From contig CALGYY010000191.1 of assembly GCA_937934705.1 (NCBI GenBank), positions 1 to 8,284 on the forward strand: a DNA stretch of 8,284 bases. The letters run 5' to 3'. Positions 1 to 6,013 of this stretch are shown piece after piece (within the stretch, counting starts at the first letter, position 1; the number at the start of each line of letters is the position of its first letter). Position numbers and translations under genes: made by a program. The notes under the pieces were generated by a model. It saw only the letters and a list, made by a program, of their open reading frames with translations, did not search any database and was not told where the DNA came from. This stretch comes from an uncultured Bacteroidota bacterium. GTDB lineage: Bacteria; Bacteroidota; Bacteroidia; Bacteroidales; CAIWKO01.

Positions 1-552
1 AGGAAGTATGGATCTGAAATAGAAATTGAACAGGCGGGCTGTCCAGCCTTTATTGGGTTGCGAGAATTCAAGGATCAGCAGTACTCCTCCGGGTTTCAGA
101 ACTCTGCGTATTTCTTTTAGGCCGGCCAGGGGGTTTTCAAAGTTTCTGATCCCGAAACCGATGGTGGCCGCATCAAACTGATGATCATGAAATGGCAGAT
201 CAAGGGCATCGGCCTGCATAAAAGTGATGAATTTTTCAGCTTTCTTTCCGGCCACTTTTTTCCGGGCCACATTCAACATGCCTGCACTCAGGTCGATGGC
301 CGTCACCTGTTCAGGCATCAATGTGGCCTCCAGGATGGCGAGATCGCCCGTTCCTGTGGCAAGGTCAAGGATCTGTCCGGGGGCATAAGGTTTCATTGCT
401 CTCACCAGCTTCCTTTTCCAGCGTTTATGAATCCAAAGTGATAAGAATGAATTCAGGAAATCATAAGTGGGGGCAATGTCATCGAACATCGCCCTGATCT
501 CTTCGCGCTGTGGACGCGCTGTTGCGGTCTGGCCGGAGCTGTTATCAGCCAT
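1..552 (-). CDS. menG: Demethylmenaquinone methyltransferase (MenG/UbiE), 3' end missing
   Basis: SAM-dependent C-methyltransferase for the last step of menaquinone synthesis, converting demethylmenaquinone to menaquinone; the enzyme is cytosolic and works at the membrane face. I translated 184 residues before the window edge; the family is about 240 long, so roughly the last quarter is missing. Seen: the family signature YDFLNSFLSLWIHKRW (residues 30-45), SAM motif I DLATGTGD (63-70), acidic residue D87 in AIDLSAGML, QADALDLPF (113-121), GFGIRNF (132-138) and RRVLKPGG (149-156), then LEFSQP. The signature usually has Gly where W40 is, but that site is variable in the pattern. The start ATG lies inside the stop region of the heptose kinase gene (8-bp overlap, ATGGCTGA), so translation is probably coupled; no Shine-Dalgarno is visible. 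Bacteroidota respire with menaquinone, so MenG is preferred over the ubiquinone role of UbiE. Confidence 0.95.
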   Translation of the reverse strand, partial: MADNSSGQTATARPQREEIRAMFDDIAPTYDFLNSFLSLWIHKRWKRKLVRAMKPYAPGQILDLATGTGDLAILEATLMPEQVTAIDLSAGMLNVARKKVAGKKAEKFITFMQADALDLPFHDHQFDAATIGFGIRNFENPLAGLKEIRRVLKPGGVLLILEFSQPNKGWTARLFNFYFRSILP

Positions 553-1567
553 TCTGACAAAGCTTCAGCAGGGCTTCTTCAAACAGTCGGTCTTTGTTTA
601 CCGGAACCACACCCACTTCCTCGCATACCAGTCCGCCTGCCAGATTGGCCAGTGCCGCGATCTGTTCAGCCTCAAGGTCAAGGGCCAGCCCCAGGGCCGA
701 AACGGCGATCACCGAGTCACCGGCTCCTGATACATCAGCGATTTTTCGCAGATGCGCCGGAAGGATGAGGCTTCTTGCAGTGCAATCCGCATTGCGGTAA
801 AGCATGTAAATCCCGGCTTCACTCAGCGTTACCATAAGCATTTGCATCTCCTGTTGCTGTAGCCAGGGGATAAGTACCCGGTCCAGGCTTTCCTGTTCGG
901 CCTGAAGGTCTGTTTTGAGGCCTTCCCGCAGTTCCTTGAGGTTGGGCTTGAACAGGCTTACATTGCGGTAAGAAGCGAAATTCCGTTTCTTGGGATCAAC
1001 CGCAACAGGGATACTTTTTTGCTGCGCTATTTTCACGACCTCGGTGATCAGTTTCTCAGTGATTACGCCTTTGTCATAATCTTCAAAAATGACAGCATCC
1101 AGGCCCTGATCAAGCAAGGTTTTGATACGCTGCAGCATCTGGCCGGTCAGCGCATCACCCACCGGGCTGTCCGTTTCCTCATCCACACGAAGTAAATGAC
1201 TGTTGTTGCCGATGATCCTGAATTTGGTGGTGGTCACCCTTCCGGCATCCGCAATCATCCCTTCACTGCGTAAACCATGTTCCTGAAGGAGACCAAGAAA
1301 CTGATCCCCGTGAAGGTCGTTTCCGATCACTGAACACAGTATGGCCTCTGCACCCAGTGACTGAACGTTAAGGGCTACGTTGGCAGCTCCCCCCGGCCGG
1401 TTTTCCCTCCTGATCAATGATACCACGGGAACCGGAGCCTCAGGTGAGATCCGCTCAACCCTGCCCCAAAGATAACTGTCGACCATCACATCCCCGATGA
1501 TCAGAATTTTCATGCGTCTGAAATCCGCGAAGATATTCTTAAGTTTTTCTTTTGTGAACATATTCAT
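545..1567 (-). CDS. rfaE1: D-glycero-beta-D-manno-heptose 7-phosphate kinase (RfaE1 / HldE kinase domain)
   Basis: PfkB/ribokinase-family sugar kinase that phosphorylates heptose 7-phosphate at C1, giving the 1,7-bisphosphate on the way to ADP-heptose for the LPS inner core. Seen in the 340 residues: ILIIGDVMVD (21-30), the HldE hallmark RISPEAPVPVV (39-49), RPGGAANVALN (57-67), FRIIGNNSHLLRVDEE (116-131), FEDYDKGVIT (161-170), VDPKK (190-194) and the ATP/anion-hole motif SGAGDS (280-285) with catalytic Asp284. Most relatives read GAGDT. The length matches only the kinase half of E. coli HldE; the nucleotidyltransferase half is absent and no RfaE2 gene is in the window. Two starts are possible: ATG at 1567 or two codons later at 1561; an AAGG lies 7 nt before the second, so 1561 is equally credible. 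It starts 3 bp after the membrane protein gene and overlaps menG by 8 bp. A GDP-heptose HldA-type role cannot be excluded. Confidence 0.92.
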   Translation of the reverse strand: MNMFTKEKLKNIFADFRRMKILIIGDVMVDSYLWGRVERISPEAPVPVVSLIRRENRPGGAANVALNVQSLGAEAILCSVIGNDLHGDQFLGLLQEHGLRSEGMIADAGRVTTTKFRIIGNNSHLLRVDEETDSPVGDALTGQMLQRIKTLLDQGLDAVIFEDYDKGVITEKLITEVVKIAQQKSIPVAVDPKKRNFASYRNVSLFKPNLKELREGLKTDLQAEQESLDRVLIPWLQQQEMQMLMVTLSEAGIYMLYRNADCTARSLILPAHLRKIADVSGAGDSVIAVSALGLALDLEAEQIAALANLAGGLVCEEVGVVPVNKDRLFEEALLKLCQNG

Positions 1568-1570
1568 GCC

Positions 1571-2221
1571 TTATTCGAATGCGGTGACTGTGATCCATGC
1601 CATTTGCTGGTATGAATAATATCCGGGAATGCTAAAGGTCAGCTCCAGCGAGGAATTTGCTTTGGCAGTGGCATCAATATCCAGATTAGCAAGAGACTTC
1701 TCCTGGCGGTCGTAAGCCTCAATCATCAGTTTGCCGCTGAAAACCTTACTGAAATCAAGTAAAAGGCTTAGTTCGCTGTCTGTATTGGTTGACCGGATGA
1801 TACGAAGACCATTCAGGCTTATCCCTCTTTGCTGCATGGTGTGATGTGCAAACAGATCAATCGGGTATTCACCACCTGCAGAATCCTGAATCCACAGTTG
1901 AAGGGGCCGGTCAAATGAAATCCTCATGATACTGTCAGTTAAAGGTGTATAAACATGCCTTTCTCCTGACACCGGCTGTGTTTCAGGTACCTCATACGCA
2001 GAATCATAATAGGGGCCGGTGTGGTCCATACTCCGGCTGAATCCCAAAAACATCAGGAATCCGAGGATGCCGAGAACAAAGGTCAGCGACAACATCACTG
2101 TCCCGCCGATCCATAAACCCTTCCTTTTTCTCAGCAGACCGATAACAAGCATAGCGATTCCTCCGCTCAGAAGGGCAACGATCAGCAGGATGAGAATGAC
2201 TTCAAAAAAGGCTACCATCAT
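1571..2221 (-). CDS. Unrecognised two-helix membrane protein with extracytoplasmic domain
   Basis: I do not recognise this 216-residue protein. Two hydrophobic helices are evident, about residues 4-30 and 37-62, separated by the basic turn RKRKG (31-35). The positive-inside rule puts that turn in the cytoplasm, so both the short N-terminus and the 150-residue C-terminal part should face the periplasm. The C-terminal part alternates hydrophobic and polar residues (for example MRISFDRPLQLWIQD, 99-113, and SSLELTFSIPGYYSYQQM, 190-207), suggesting a beta-rich domain; it contains no cysteine and no catalytic motif that I can name. There are two adjacent ATG codons; I keep the first. No Shine-Dalgarno is seen. 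It sits between the aminotransferase (44 bp upstream) and the heptose kinase (3 bp downstream), so it is almost certainly cotranscribed with them. A role in envelope biology is a guess from topology and neighbours only. Confidence 0.8.
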   Translation of the reverse strand: MMVAFFEVILILLIVALLSGGIAMLVIGLLRKRKGLWIGGTVMLSLTFVLGILGFLMFLGFSRSMDHTGPYYDSAYEVPETQPVSGERHVYTPLTDSIMRISFDRPLQLWIQDSAGGEYPIDLFAHHTMQQRGISLNGLRIIRSTNTDSELSLLLDFSKVFSGKLMIEAYDRQEKSLANLDIDATAKANSSLELTFSIPGYYSYQQMAWITVTAFE

Positions 2222-2265
2222 GAAAAAATGTATATGTTCGTTATTCTGTTCCGGCTGATGAACTT

Positions 2266-3468
2266 TTATTTCAGCTCAGCCAGGGCTTTTTTGATCCTGT
2301 TGGCCGCCTCAATCAGCAGTTCGTTACTGGTCGCGTAGGAAAAACGGATACAGTAAGGATTCCCGAAAGCACTCCCGGCAACTGTGGCAACGTAAACCTT
2401 CTCCAGCAGATAATTGGCCATGTCGTCACAGCTCTCAATTTTGTATTTTCCGTCAGTTCTGCCGAAGTAGTTCCTGATGTTGGCGAAAATGTAAAACGCT
2501 CCGTCCGGCAAATTAGTTTTCATGTCAGGAATGTCTTTCAGAATACCCAGCATCAGATCACGCCTTTCGTGAAAAGTGCGTACCATATCCTGCAGTTCTT
2601 TCGATTTTTTCGGATCTGCATCGAAGGCTTCGATAGCAGCTCTTTGTGCGATGGAGCAGGTTCCGGATGTCACCTGTCCCTGCAGTTTATCGCAGGCTTT
2701 TGCCAGAAAGAGCGGGGCAGCGACAAAGCCGATTCTCCAACCGGTCATAGCGCATCCTTTGGAAAGGCCGTTCACAATGATAACCCTGTCGCGGATCTCC
2801 CCGAATTGTGCAATACTTTCGTGAGTCCCCACAAAATTAATATGCTCATAAATTTCATCTGAGATGATGAAAATCTCAGGATGGCGGGCAAACATTTTCG
2901 CAAAGCCGGCCAGCTCATCTTTGCTGTAAACAGATCCTGTCGGGTTGCAGGGACTGCTGAAAATGAAGGCTTTGGTTTTGGGGGTGATGGCTGCCTCCAC
3001 CTGCTCAGGGGTCACTTTAAAATTGCTGTCGATAAAGGCCGGAACATAGACGGACTGCCCTTCGGCCAGCTTCACAATTTCCTTGTAAGATACCCAGTAA
3101 GGTGCCGGCACGATCACCTCGTCACCAGGATTGATGAGGCACAGCATCACATTGGCGATGGATTGCTTGGCGCCGGTTGACACAACGATCTGCGCCGGCG
3201 TGTAATCCAGTCCGTTGTCACGCTTCAGTTTTCTGCAAATGGCTTCCCTGAGCTCAGGATAGCCTGACACCGGTGTGTAATGCGTAAAATTGTCGTCAAT
3301 GGCTTTTTTCGCAGCGTCTTTAACGAGCAATGGCGTATCGAAATCGGGTTCCCCAATACTCAGGTTGATGACATCAAACCCCTGTGCTTTCAGTTCGCGG
3401 CTTTTCTGGGTCATGGCCAGGGTTTCCGATTCGGAAAGATTGTTTAATCGATTGGATAACAAATTCAT
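2266..3468 (-). CDS. aspC: Aspartate aminotransferase, PLP-dependent class I (subgroup Ib type)
   Basis: Cytosolic PLP enzyme of fold type I that transfers the amino group between aspartate and 2-oxoglutarate. All expected landmarks are seen in 400 residues, the normal family length: NLSIGEPDFDTP (35-46), YTPVSGYPELREAI (64-77), STGAKQS (97-103), PAPYWVSY (121-128) with W125 that stacks on the cofactor, SSPCNPTGSVYS (171-182) with N175, SDEIYEHI (203-210) with D204 and Y207, the Schiff-base lysine K237 in NGLSKGCAMTGWRIGF (233-248), phosphate-binding R245, and the substrate carboxylate arginine R375 in CIRFSYA. The PYWVSY segment resembles the Thermus/Bacillus Ib subgroup. Substrate could extend to other dicarboxylic or aromatic acids, which sequence alone cannot settle. 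It is the first gene of the leftward operon and has a convincing promoter 43 bp upstream of the ATG. Confidence 0.95.
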   Translation of the reverse strand: MNLLSNRLNNLSESETLAMTQKSRELKAQGFDVINLSIGEPDFDTPLLVKDAAKKAIDDNFTHYTPVSGYPELREAICRKLKRDNGLDYTPAQIVVSTGAKQSIANVMLCLINPGDEVIVPAPYWVSYKEIVKLAEGQSVYVPAFIDSNFKVTPEQVEAAITPKTKAFIFSSPCNPTGSVYSKDELAGFAKMFARHPEIFIISDEIYEHINFVGTHESIAQFGEIRDRVIIVNGLSKGCAMTGWRIGFVAAPLFLAKACDKLQGQVTSGTCSIAQRAAIEAFDADPKKSKELQDMVRTFHERRDLMLGILKDIPDMKTNLPDGAFYIFANIRNYFGRTDGKYKIESCDDMANYLLEKVYVATVAGSAFGNPYCIRFSYATSNELLIEAANRIKKALAELK

Positions 3469-3510
3469 AAGATTAGATTTTTAAGATTCGTAGCTAAACT
3501 TATCATGCTT

Positions 3511-3542
3511 CAAAAGTAATCATTTTCATTTCGCAGCCGAAA
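3511..3542 (-). promoter_or_regulatory. Predicted Bacteroidota sigma-A promoter for the aminotransferase operon
   Basis: On the minus strand, TACTTTTG (3511-3518) is an exact match to the Bacteroidota -7 consensus TAnnTTTG. A TTTC (3539-3542) is 20 bp upstream, one mismatch from the -33 TTTG element and at the usual 19-21 bp spacing. The start codon lies 43 bp downstream of the -7 box, so the leader would be about 35 nt. Confidence 0.6.
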
Positions 3543-3560
3543 TCCGTCCGGACGCTTTTT

Positions 3561-3599
3561 TCACTTCATGTTTTTGGGGTCAGACGAAGTGACTTCATG
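3561..3599. repeat. Short repeated/inverted motif in the divergent intergenic region
   Basis: The 289-bp divergent gap (3469-3757) has no gene I can support. Besides the two promoters it holds an 8-bp direct repeat ACTTCATG (3563-3570 and 3592-3599). TCACTTC (3561-3567) is also inverted as GAAGTGA (3586-3592), and GAAGTGACTTC (3586-3596) is itself palindromic around its central G. An operator upstream of either gene is possible; short chance repeats are equally possible. Confidence 0.25.
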
Positions 3600-3704
3600 A
3601 TCATCCTGCGGGGTGGTTTTACAGCCCGAAGACGGGACGATACAATTCTGTGATGCACTCGCCAGCCTGCAAAGGGTAACGAACAGGCAGAATTTTCAAC
3701 GGCA

Positions 3705-3736
3705 GTGACAGCGATTCCGGAAAATTCCGATATTTG
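3705..3736 (+). promoter_or_regulatory. Possible promoter for the 173-residue membrane protein gene
   Basis: GATATTTG (3729-3736) differs from the Bacteroidota -7 consensus TAnnTTTG only at its first base. GTG (3705-3707), one mismatch from the -33 TTG, lies 21 bp upstream. Transcription would begin near 3741, just ahead of the Shine-Dalgarno at 3748. It is a weaker match than the leftward promoter. Confidence 0.35.
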
Positions 3737-3747
3737 TAAAGAAAATC

Positions 3748-3753
3748 AGGAGG
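3748..3753 (+). promoter_or_regulatory. Strong Shine-Dalgarno AGGAGG
   Basis: A full AGGAGG is found 4 nt before the ATG at 3758. It fixes that start and is unusual here: no other gene in the window has a comparable site, and Bacteroidota genes mostly lack one. Confidence 0.7.
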
Positions 3754-3757
3754 CGAA

Positions 3758-4279
3758 ATGGAATATGTATGGATCTTATTAGCAGTGTTTCTTTCATCAG
3801 GGGCTGTTTTTCTCACCGCTTTTCTCATCCTGAAGCAATACCTTCAGCACGAAAAGGCAGCAAGAATGCTCGAAATCAGGATGCAGAACCAAAAGCAACT
3901 GACCCCTATCAGGCTTCAGGCCTATGAGCGTGTCGTGCTGTTTTTAGAGAGAATTACACCTAATAGCTTAATCCTCAGGATATATCAGCCGGGGATGAGT
4001 GCCTTTCAGTTGCAGTCAGCACTGATCAAAGCGGTCAGGGAAGAATTTGAGCACAACCTGTCACAACAAGTCTACATTACTACACCCGCATGGGAACTTG
4101 TCCGCAATGCCAAGGAAGAAACCATTAAAATGGTGAATGTGGCCGCGTCAAAACTTAGTGATTCAGCCAATGGCAATGAACTGAGTACAACGCTCATCGA
4201 GCTGACCATGCAGTCGGGTCCGGGTGCCGGGAAAAAGGCGATTGATTTTATTAAAGAAGAAATACGTCAATTGTTTTAA
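3758..4279 (+). CDS. Conserved-looking membrane-anchored protein, function unknown
   Basis: The 173-residue product has one N-terminal transmembrane helix (about 4-27) with almost nothing before it. A basic, coiled-coil-prone stretch follows (HEKAARMLEIRMQNQKQ, 31-47), then a soluble domain with QLTPIRLQAYERVVLFLERI (47-66), EEFEHNLSQQVYIT (95-108) and a helical C-terminus. The absence of a signal cleavage site and the many charged residues right after the helix suggest a cytoplasmic domain. The LQAYERxxLFLERI and EFEHNxSQQ blocks resemble an uncharacterised protein family I associate from memory with Bacteroidota, but I cannot name it with certainty. No catalytic motif is evident. The start is fixed by AGGAGG 4 nt upstream. 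It precedes the small lipoprotein array by 44 bp with no terminator between, so read-through into the array is plausible. Confidence 0.85.
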   Translation: MEYVWILLAVFLSSGAVFLTAFLILKQYLQHEKAARMLEIRMQNQKQLTPIRLQAYERVVLFLERITPNSLILRIYQPGMSAFQLQSALIKAVREEFEHNLSQQVYITTPAWELVRNAKEETIKMVNVAASKLSDSANGNELSTTLIELTMQSGPGAGKKAIDFIKEEIRQLF

Positions 4280-4323
4280 AATAATTACTTTTACACCATT
4301 ATTAACGAATACCAATGCTGAAT

Positions 4324-4545
4324 ATGAAAAGAACAATGATCATCCTGGCAGTTATGGCGGCCACTGCACTCGCCTTTACCTCCTGCCGCAAATGTATGAC
4401 CTGCACAGCCTATGAGAAAACCACCAATATTATGGTGGATATCGACCACTGGTGTGGCAACTCAATCGAAGTCAACTCCGATGTGGATAACTTCAAAACG
4501 GAGTGGGATTACGGTCTGACCTATGTTGAATGCGAAAAGGATTAA
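4324..4545 (+). CDS. Small cysteine-rich lipoprotein, array copy A
   Basis: A 73-residue precursor of no family I recognise. The signal peptide MKRTMIILAVMAATALAFTS ends at lipobox FTSC, with the lipidated cysteine at residue 21 (SPII-type). The mature 53 residues begin C-R-K-C-x-T-C-T-A-Y and carry cysteines at mature positions 1, 4, 7, 24 and 50, the same register as copies B and C. By my hand alignment it shares 27 of 53 mature residues with copy B without gaps. Four cysteines remain after lipidation, enough for two disulfides or a metal site; C4 and C7 form CMTC. Residues after the lipid cysteine are basic, not the acidic surface-export signal known from some Bacteroidota, so a periplasm-facing anchor is the simpler guess. 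An in-frame ATG also lies at 4315, but the ATG at 4324 gives a standard MKR signal. TACTTTTA (4286-4293) is a one-mismatch -7 box without a clear -33. Confidence 0.82.
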   Translation: MKRTMIILAVMAATALAFTSCRKCMTCTAYEKTTNIMVDIDHWCGNSIEVNSDVDNFKTEWDYGLTYVECEKD

Positions 4546-4577
4546 TTCACAATTTGTAATACTCTAAATTTTAATTT

Positions 4578-4796
4578 ATGAAAAAAGTGATTATCATTGG
4601 TGTGATCGCGCTCACCGCTATCGGATTTGCAGCCTGCAGTAAGTGTAAAACCTGCACCGCCTATTACAAAGCGGACAATACGGTTTACTATGAGGACCAC
4701 TATTGCGGCAAAGCCCTGCTTCTCAATACATGGGAAGACAGCTTCAAAACCAGCTACGATTACGGTGACAAATACGTGGAGTGCGTAGTCGACTAA
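4578..4796 (+). CDS. Small cysteine-rich lipoprotein, array copy B
   Basis: Paralogue of the preceding gene: a 72-residue precursor with signal MKKVIIIGVIALTAIGFAA, lipobox FAAC and lipidated Cys20. The mature 53 residues have cysteines at positions 1, 4, 7, 24 and 50. Blocks shared with copy A are CxKCxTCTAY (1-10), DHxCG (21-25), FKT (37-39), DYG (42-44) and YVEC (47-50). The middle is richer in Tyr, and W33 and LL (29-30) are shared with copy C instead. The gap from copy A is 32 bp, AT-rich, with no Shine-Dalgarno. A strong terminator follows 14 bp after the stop. Function unknown; the conserved cysteines and compact size suggest a disulfide-stabilised or metal-binding envelope protein. 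Confidence 0.85.
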   Translation: MKKVIIIGVIALTAIGFAACSKCKTCTAYYKADNTVYYEDHYCGKALLLNTWEDSFKTSYDYGDKYVECVVD

Positions 4797-4810
4797 TGAC
4801 CAGTATCCAG

Positions 4811-4841
4811 GAAAAGCCGGTTCAGCCGGCTTTTCTTTTTT
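4811..4841 (+). terminator. Rho-independent terminator between lipoprotein copies B and C
   Basis: A perfect 10-bp stem, GAAAAGCCGG (4811-4820) pairing with CCGGCTTTTC (4826-4835), encloses a 5-nt loop TTCAG and is followed at once by six T (4836-4841). It should end the transcript of copies A and B. It leaves only 10 bp before the start of copy C. Confidence 0.88.
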
Positions 4842-4851
4842 AGTGAAATTC

Positions 4852-5076
4852 ATGATGCAGGTACCAATACGTGTTTGGCTGTGGCTTGTCCTGCTGGGTT
4901 CAGCCATGCTTTGCATTTCATGCAAAAAATGCATCACGTGCACAGCCCGTGATACGGCAAGCGGGGAGGTGAAGTTTCAGCAGGAATCCTGTGCCAAAGG
5001 GCCGCTTTTGGACGACTGGCAGGAAGGGATCAAAACTGCTTATCCTCCTCCGGGTTACAATACTGTGTGCAAATGA
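4852..5076 (+). CDS. Small cysteine-rich lipoprotein, divergent array copy C
   Basis: Third, most diverged member: a 74-residue precursor from ATG 4852 (a second ATG follows at once at 4855, and an in-frame GTG at 4843 is less likely). The signal is Trp/Leu-rich (RVWLWLVLLGSAML) and the lipidated residue is best placed at Cys24 in CISC, with Cys rather than Leu at -3, an atypical lipobox. The mature 51 residues keep cysteines at 1, 4, 7, 24 and 50 and the CKKCxTCTA opening, W33 and KT (38-39). DYG is replaced by a proline run (PPPG, 42-45). I count 18 of 51 identities with copy B and about 11 with copy A. The gene starts right behind a strong terminator, with no room for a separate promoter outside it. 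It is 52 bp upstream of the secreted 294-residue protein gene. Function unknown. Confidence 0.78.
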   Translation: MMQVPIRVWLWLVLLGSAMLCISCKKCITCTARDTASGEVKFQQESCAKGPLLDDWQEGIKTAYPPPGYNTVCK

Positions 5077-5128
5077 TCCGTTTGCTGCATGGCGCGTTCT
5101 TTGACGGCCATTACAAAAAATCGCAACT

Positions 5129-6013
5129 ATGAAAACGATCTCATTATTGCTGACGGGACTCCTGATCGTCCAGTCGCTGAATGCCCAGGTGAAAACCGCT
5201 ACGAAGGAAGATATTGACCGCTTCCTCAAATCAAAAACTTATGTTGTGCTGGAAGATGACCCGTTTTCGGCATTTAATGCCTATGTGGAGGAGTACATGA
5301 CGAAAACATGGAAGATCACACCCTTTGAGGTCATCAATTTTGAACAGTTTGAAGCCAAATGCGGAGATCCGGGAAGTTCTTTCCTTCTGGTGGCAGAGGC
5401 CCGTTTTGATGAAACGAAATCCTCGCTGTTCAGATCAAATACCGACCTGTTCGACAATATGGACAGCTACAATTACGATATTCTTAACCTCGTAATGGGC
5501 GACAAGTCGAAGAATATCAATCATATGCCTGACCTGGCTACGGTCCCTATCTGTTACACGGCAGTTGAGGATGATGAATCCTACGACTATAAAATGGGTG
5601 TGATCATCACCTTCATGCAGTATTATGTCAGGTATTGCGGGAATAATCCCGGGAAAGATATCAGGGATCTCGAAAAGGAGAATTCCGGTAAAGCCATAGG
5701 CTTTGAGCTGTGGCTGTTAAAAAATGAAATGGCCTCCGAAGTGAACACCGAAGAAAAAATTAAAAGTGTTTACCCCGGCACGGTTAAATTTGTCAGCCGT
5801 GAGGAAATACAGAAAGCGATTTTGGATAAAAACCCCCGCGTGGCGATCCTTCATAAGGTCGGACCTGAAGGAACGACACAGGGTGACAGCAAATGCTGGA
5901 AATTCATTGTAAGTGTGGCCGACGGGAATCCTCTTTTCTTCAGCAGTCACAAGATCAGCAGTACCAAACCCGATGCTTTCCTGGAAGAAGATTTCAGGAA
6001 ACTGGCAAAGTGA
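5129..6013 (+). CDS. Secreted protein of unknown family (294 residues)
   Basis: It has a classical Sec signal peptide, MKTISLLLTGLLIVQSLNA, with likely cleavage after Ala19 before QVKTATKED, so the product should be periplasmic or exported. The mature part is soluble and acidic, with four cysteines (78, 142, 170, 256) that could form two disulfides. Segments that stand out are KSKTYVVLEDDPFSAFNAYV (34-53), WKITPFEVINFEQF (61-74), the Tyr-rich MQYYVRYCGNN (163-173), and SKCWKFIVSVADG (254-266). I see no transmembrane helix, C-terminal sorting domain or enzyme motif, and do not recognise the family. It follows the cysteine-rich lipoprotein array on the same strand, which makes a shared envelope role possible but unproven. 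Its last 20 bp overlap the 3' end of tatD on the opposite strand, and two hairpins lie just after its stop. Confidence 0.85.
   Translation: MKTISLLLTGLLIVQSLNAQVKTATKEDIDRFLKSKTYVVLEDDPFSAFNAYVEEYMTKTWKITPFEVINFEQFEAKCGDPGSSFLLVAEARFDETKSSLFRSNTDLFDNMDSYNYDILNLVMGDKSKNINHMPDLATVPICYTAVEDDESYDYKMGVIITFMQYYVRYCGNNPGKDIRDLEKENSGKAIGFELWLLKNEMASEVNTEEKIKSVYPGTVKFVSREEIQKAILDKNPRVAILHKVGPEGTTQGDSKCWKFIVSVADGNPLFFSSHKISSTKPDAFLEEDFRKLAK

Noticed and set aside
181..730. Plus-strand open frames of 86-87 codons across menG and the heptose kinase
   Set aside because: They lie wholly antisense to two clearly recognised genes, have no family motif, and reflect codon bias of the real genes.
3545..3561. 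CGTCCGGACG palindrome followed by a T-run, resembling a terminator
   Set aside because: As a hairpin it would have only a 3-bp stem around a 4-nt loop, too short to terminate, and it lies upstream of, not after, a gene on either strand.
3619..3828. Minus-strand open frame of 69 codons in the intergenic region and over the 173-residue gene
   Set aside because: It runs across the promoter and Shine-Dalgarno of the plus-strand gene, and the protein is low-complexity basic with no signal or motif.
3598..4348. Repeated 12-mer ATGATCATCCTG in the intergenic region and in the first lipoprotein signal peptide
   Set aside because: Only two copies without flanking similarity; the second is coding sequence. 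Most likely chance.
4542..5229. Minus-strand frames of 133 and 103 codons antisense to the lipoprotein array
   Set aside because: They are antisense to three genes whose cysteine pattern shows protein-level selection, and they span the terminator.
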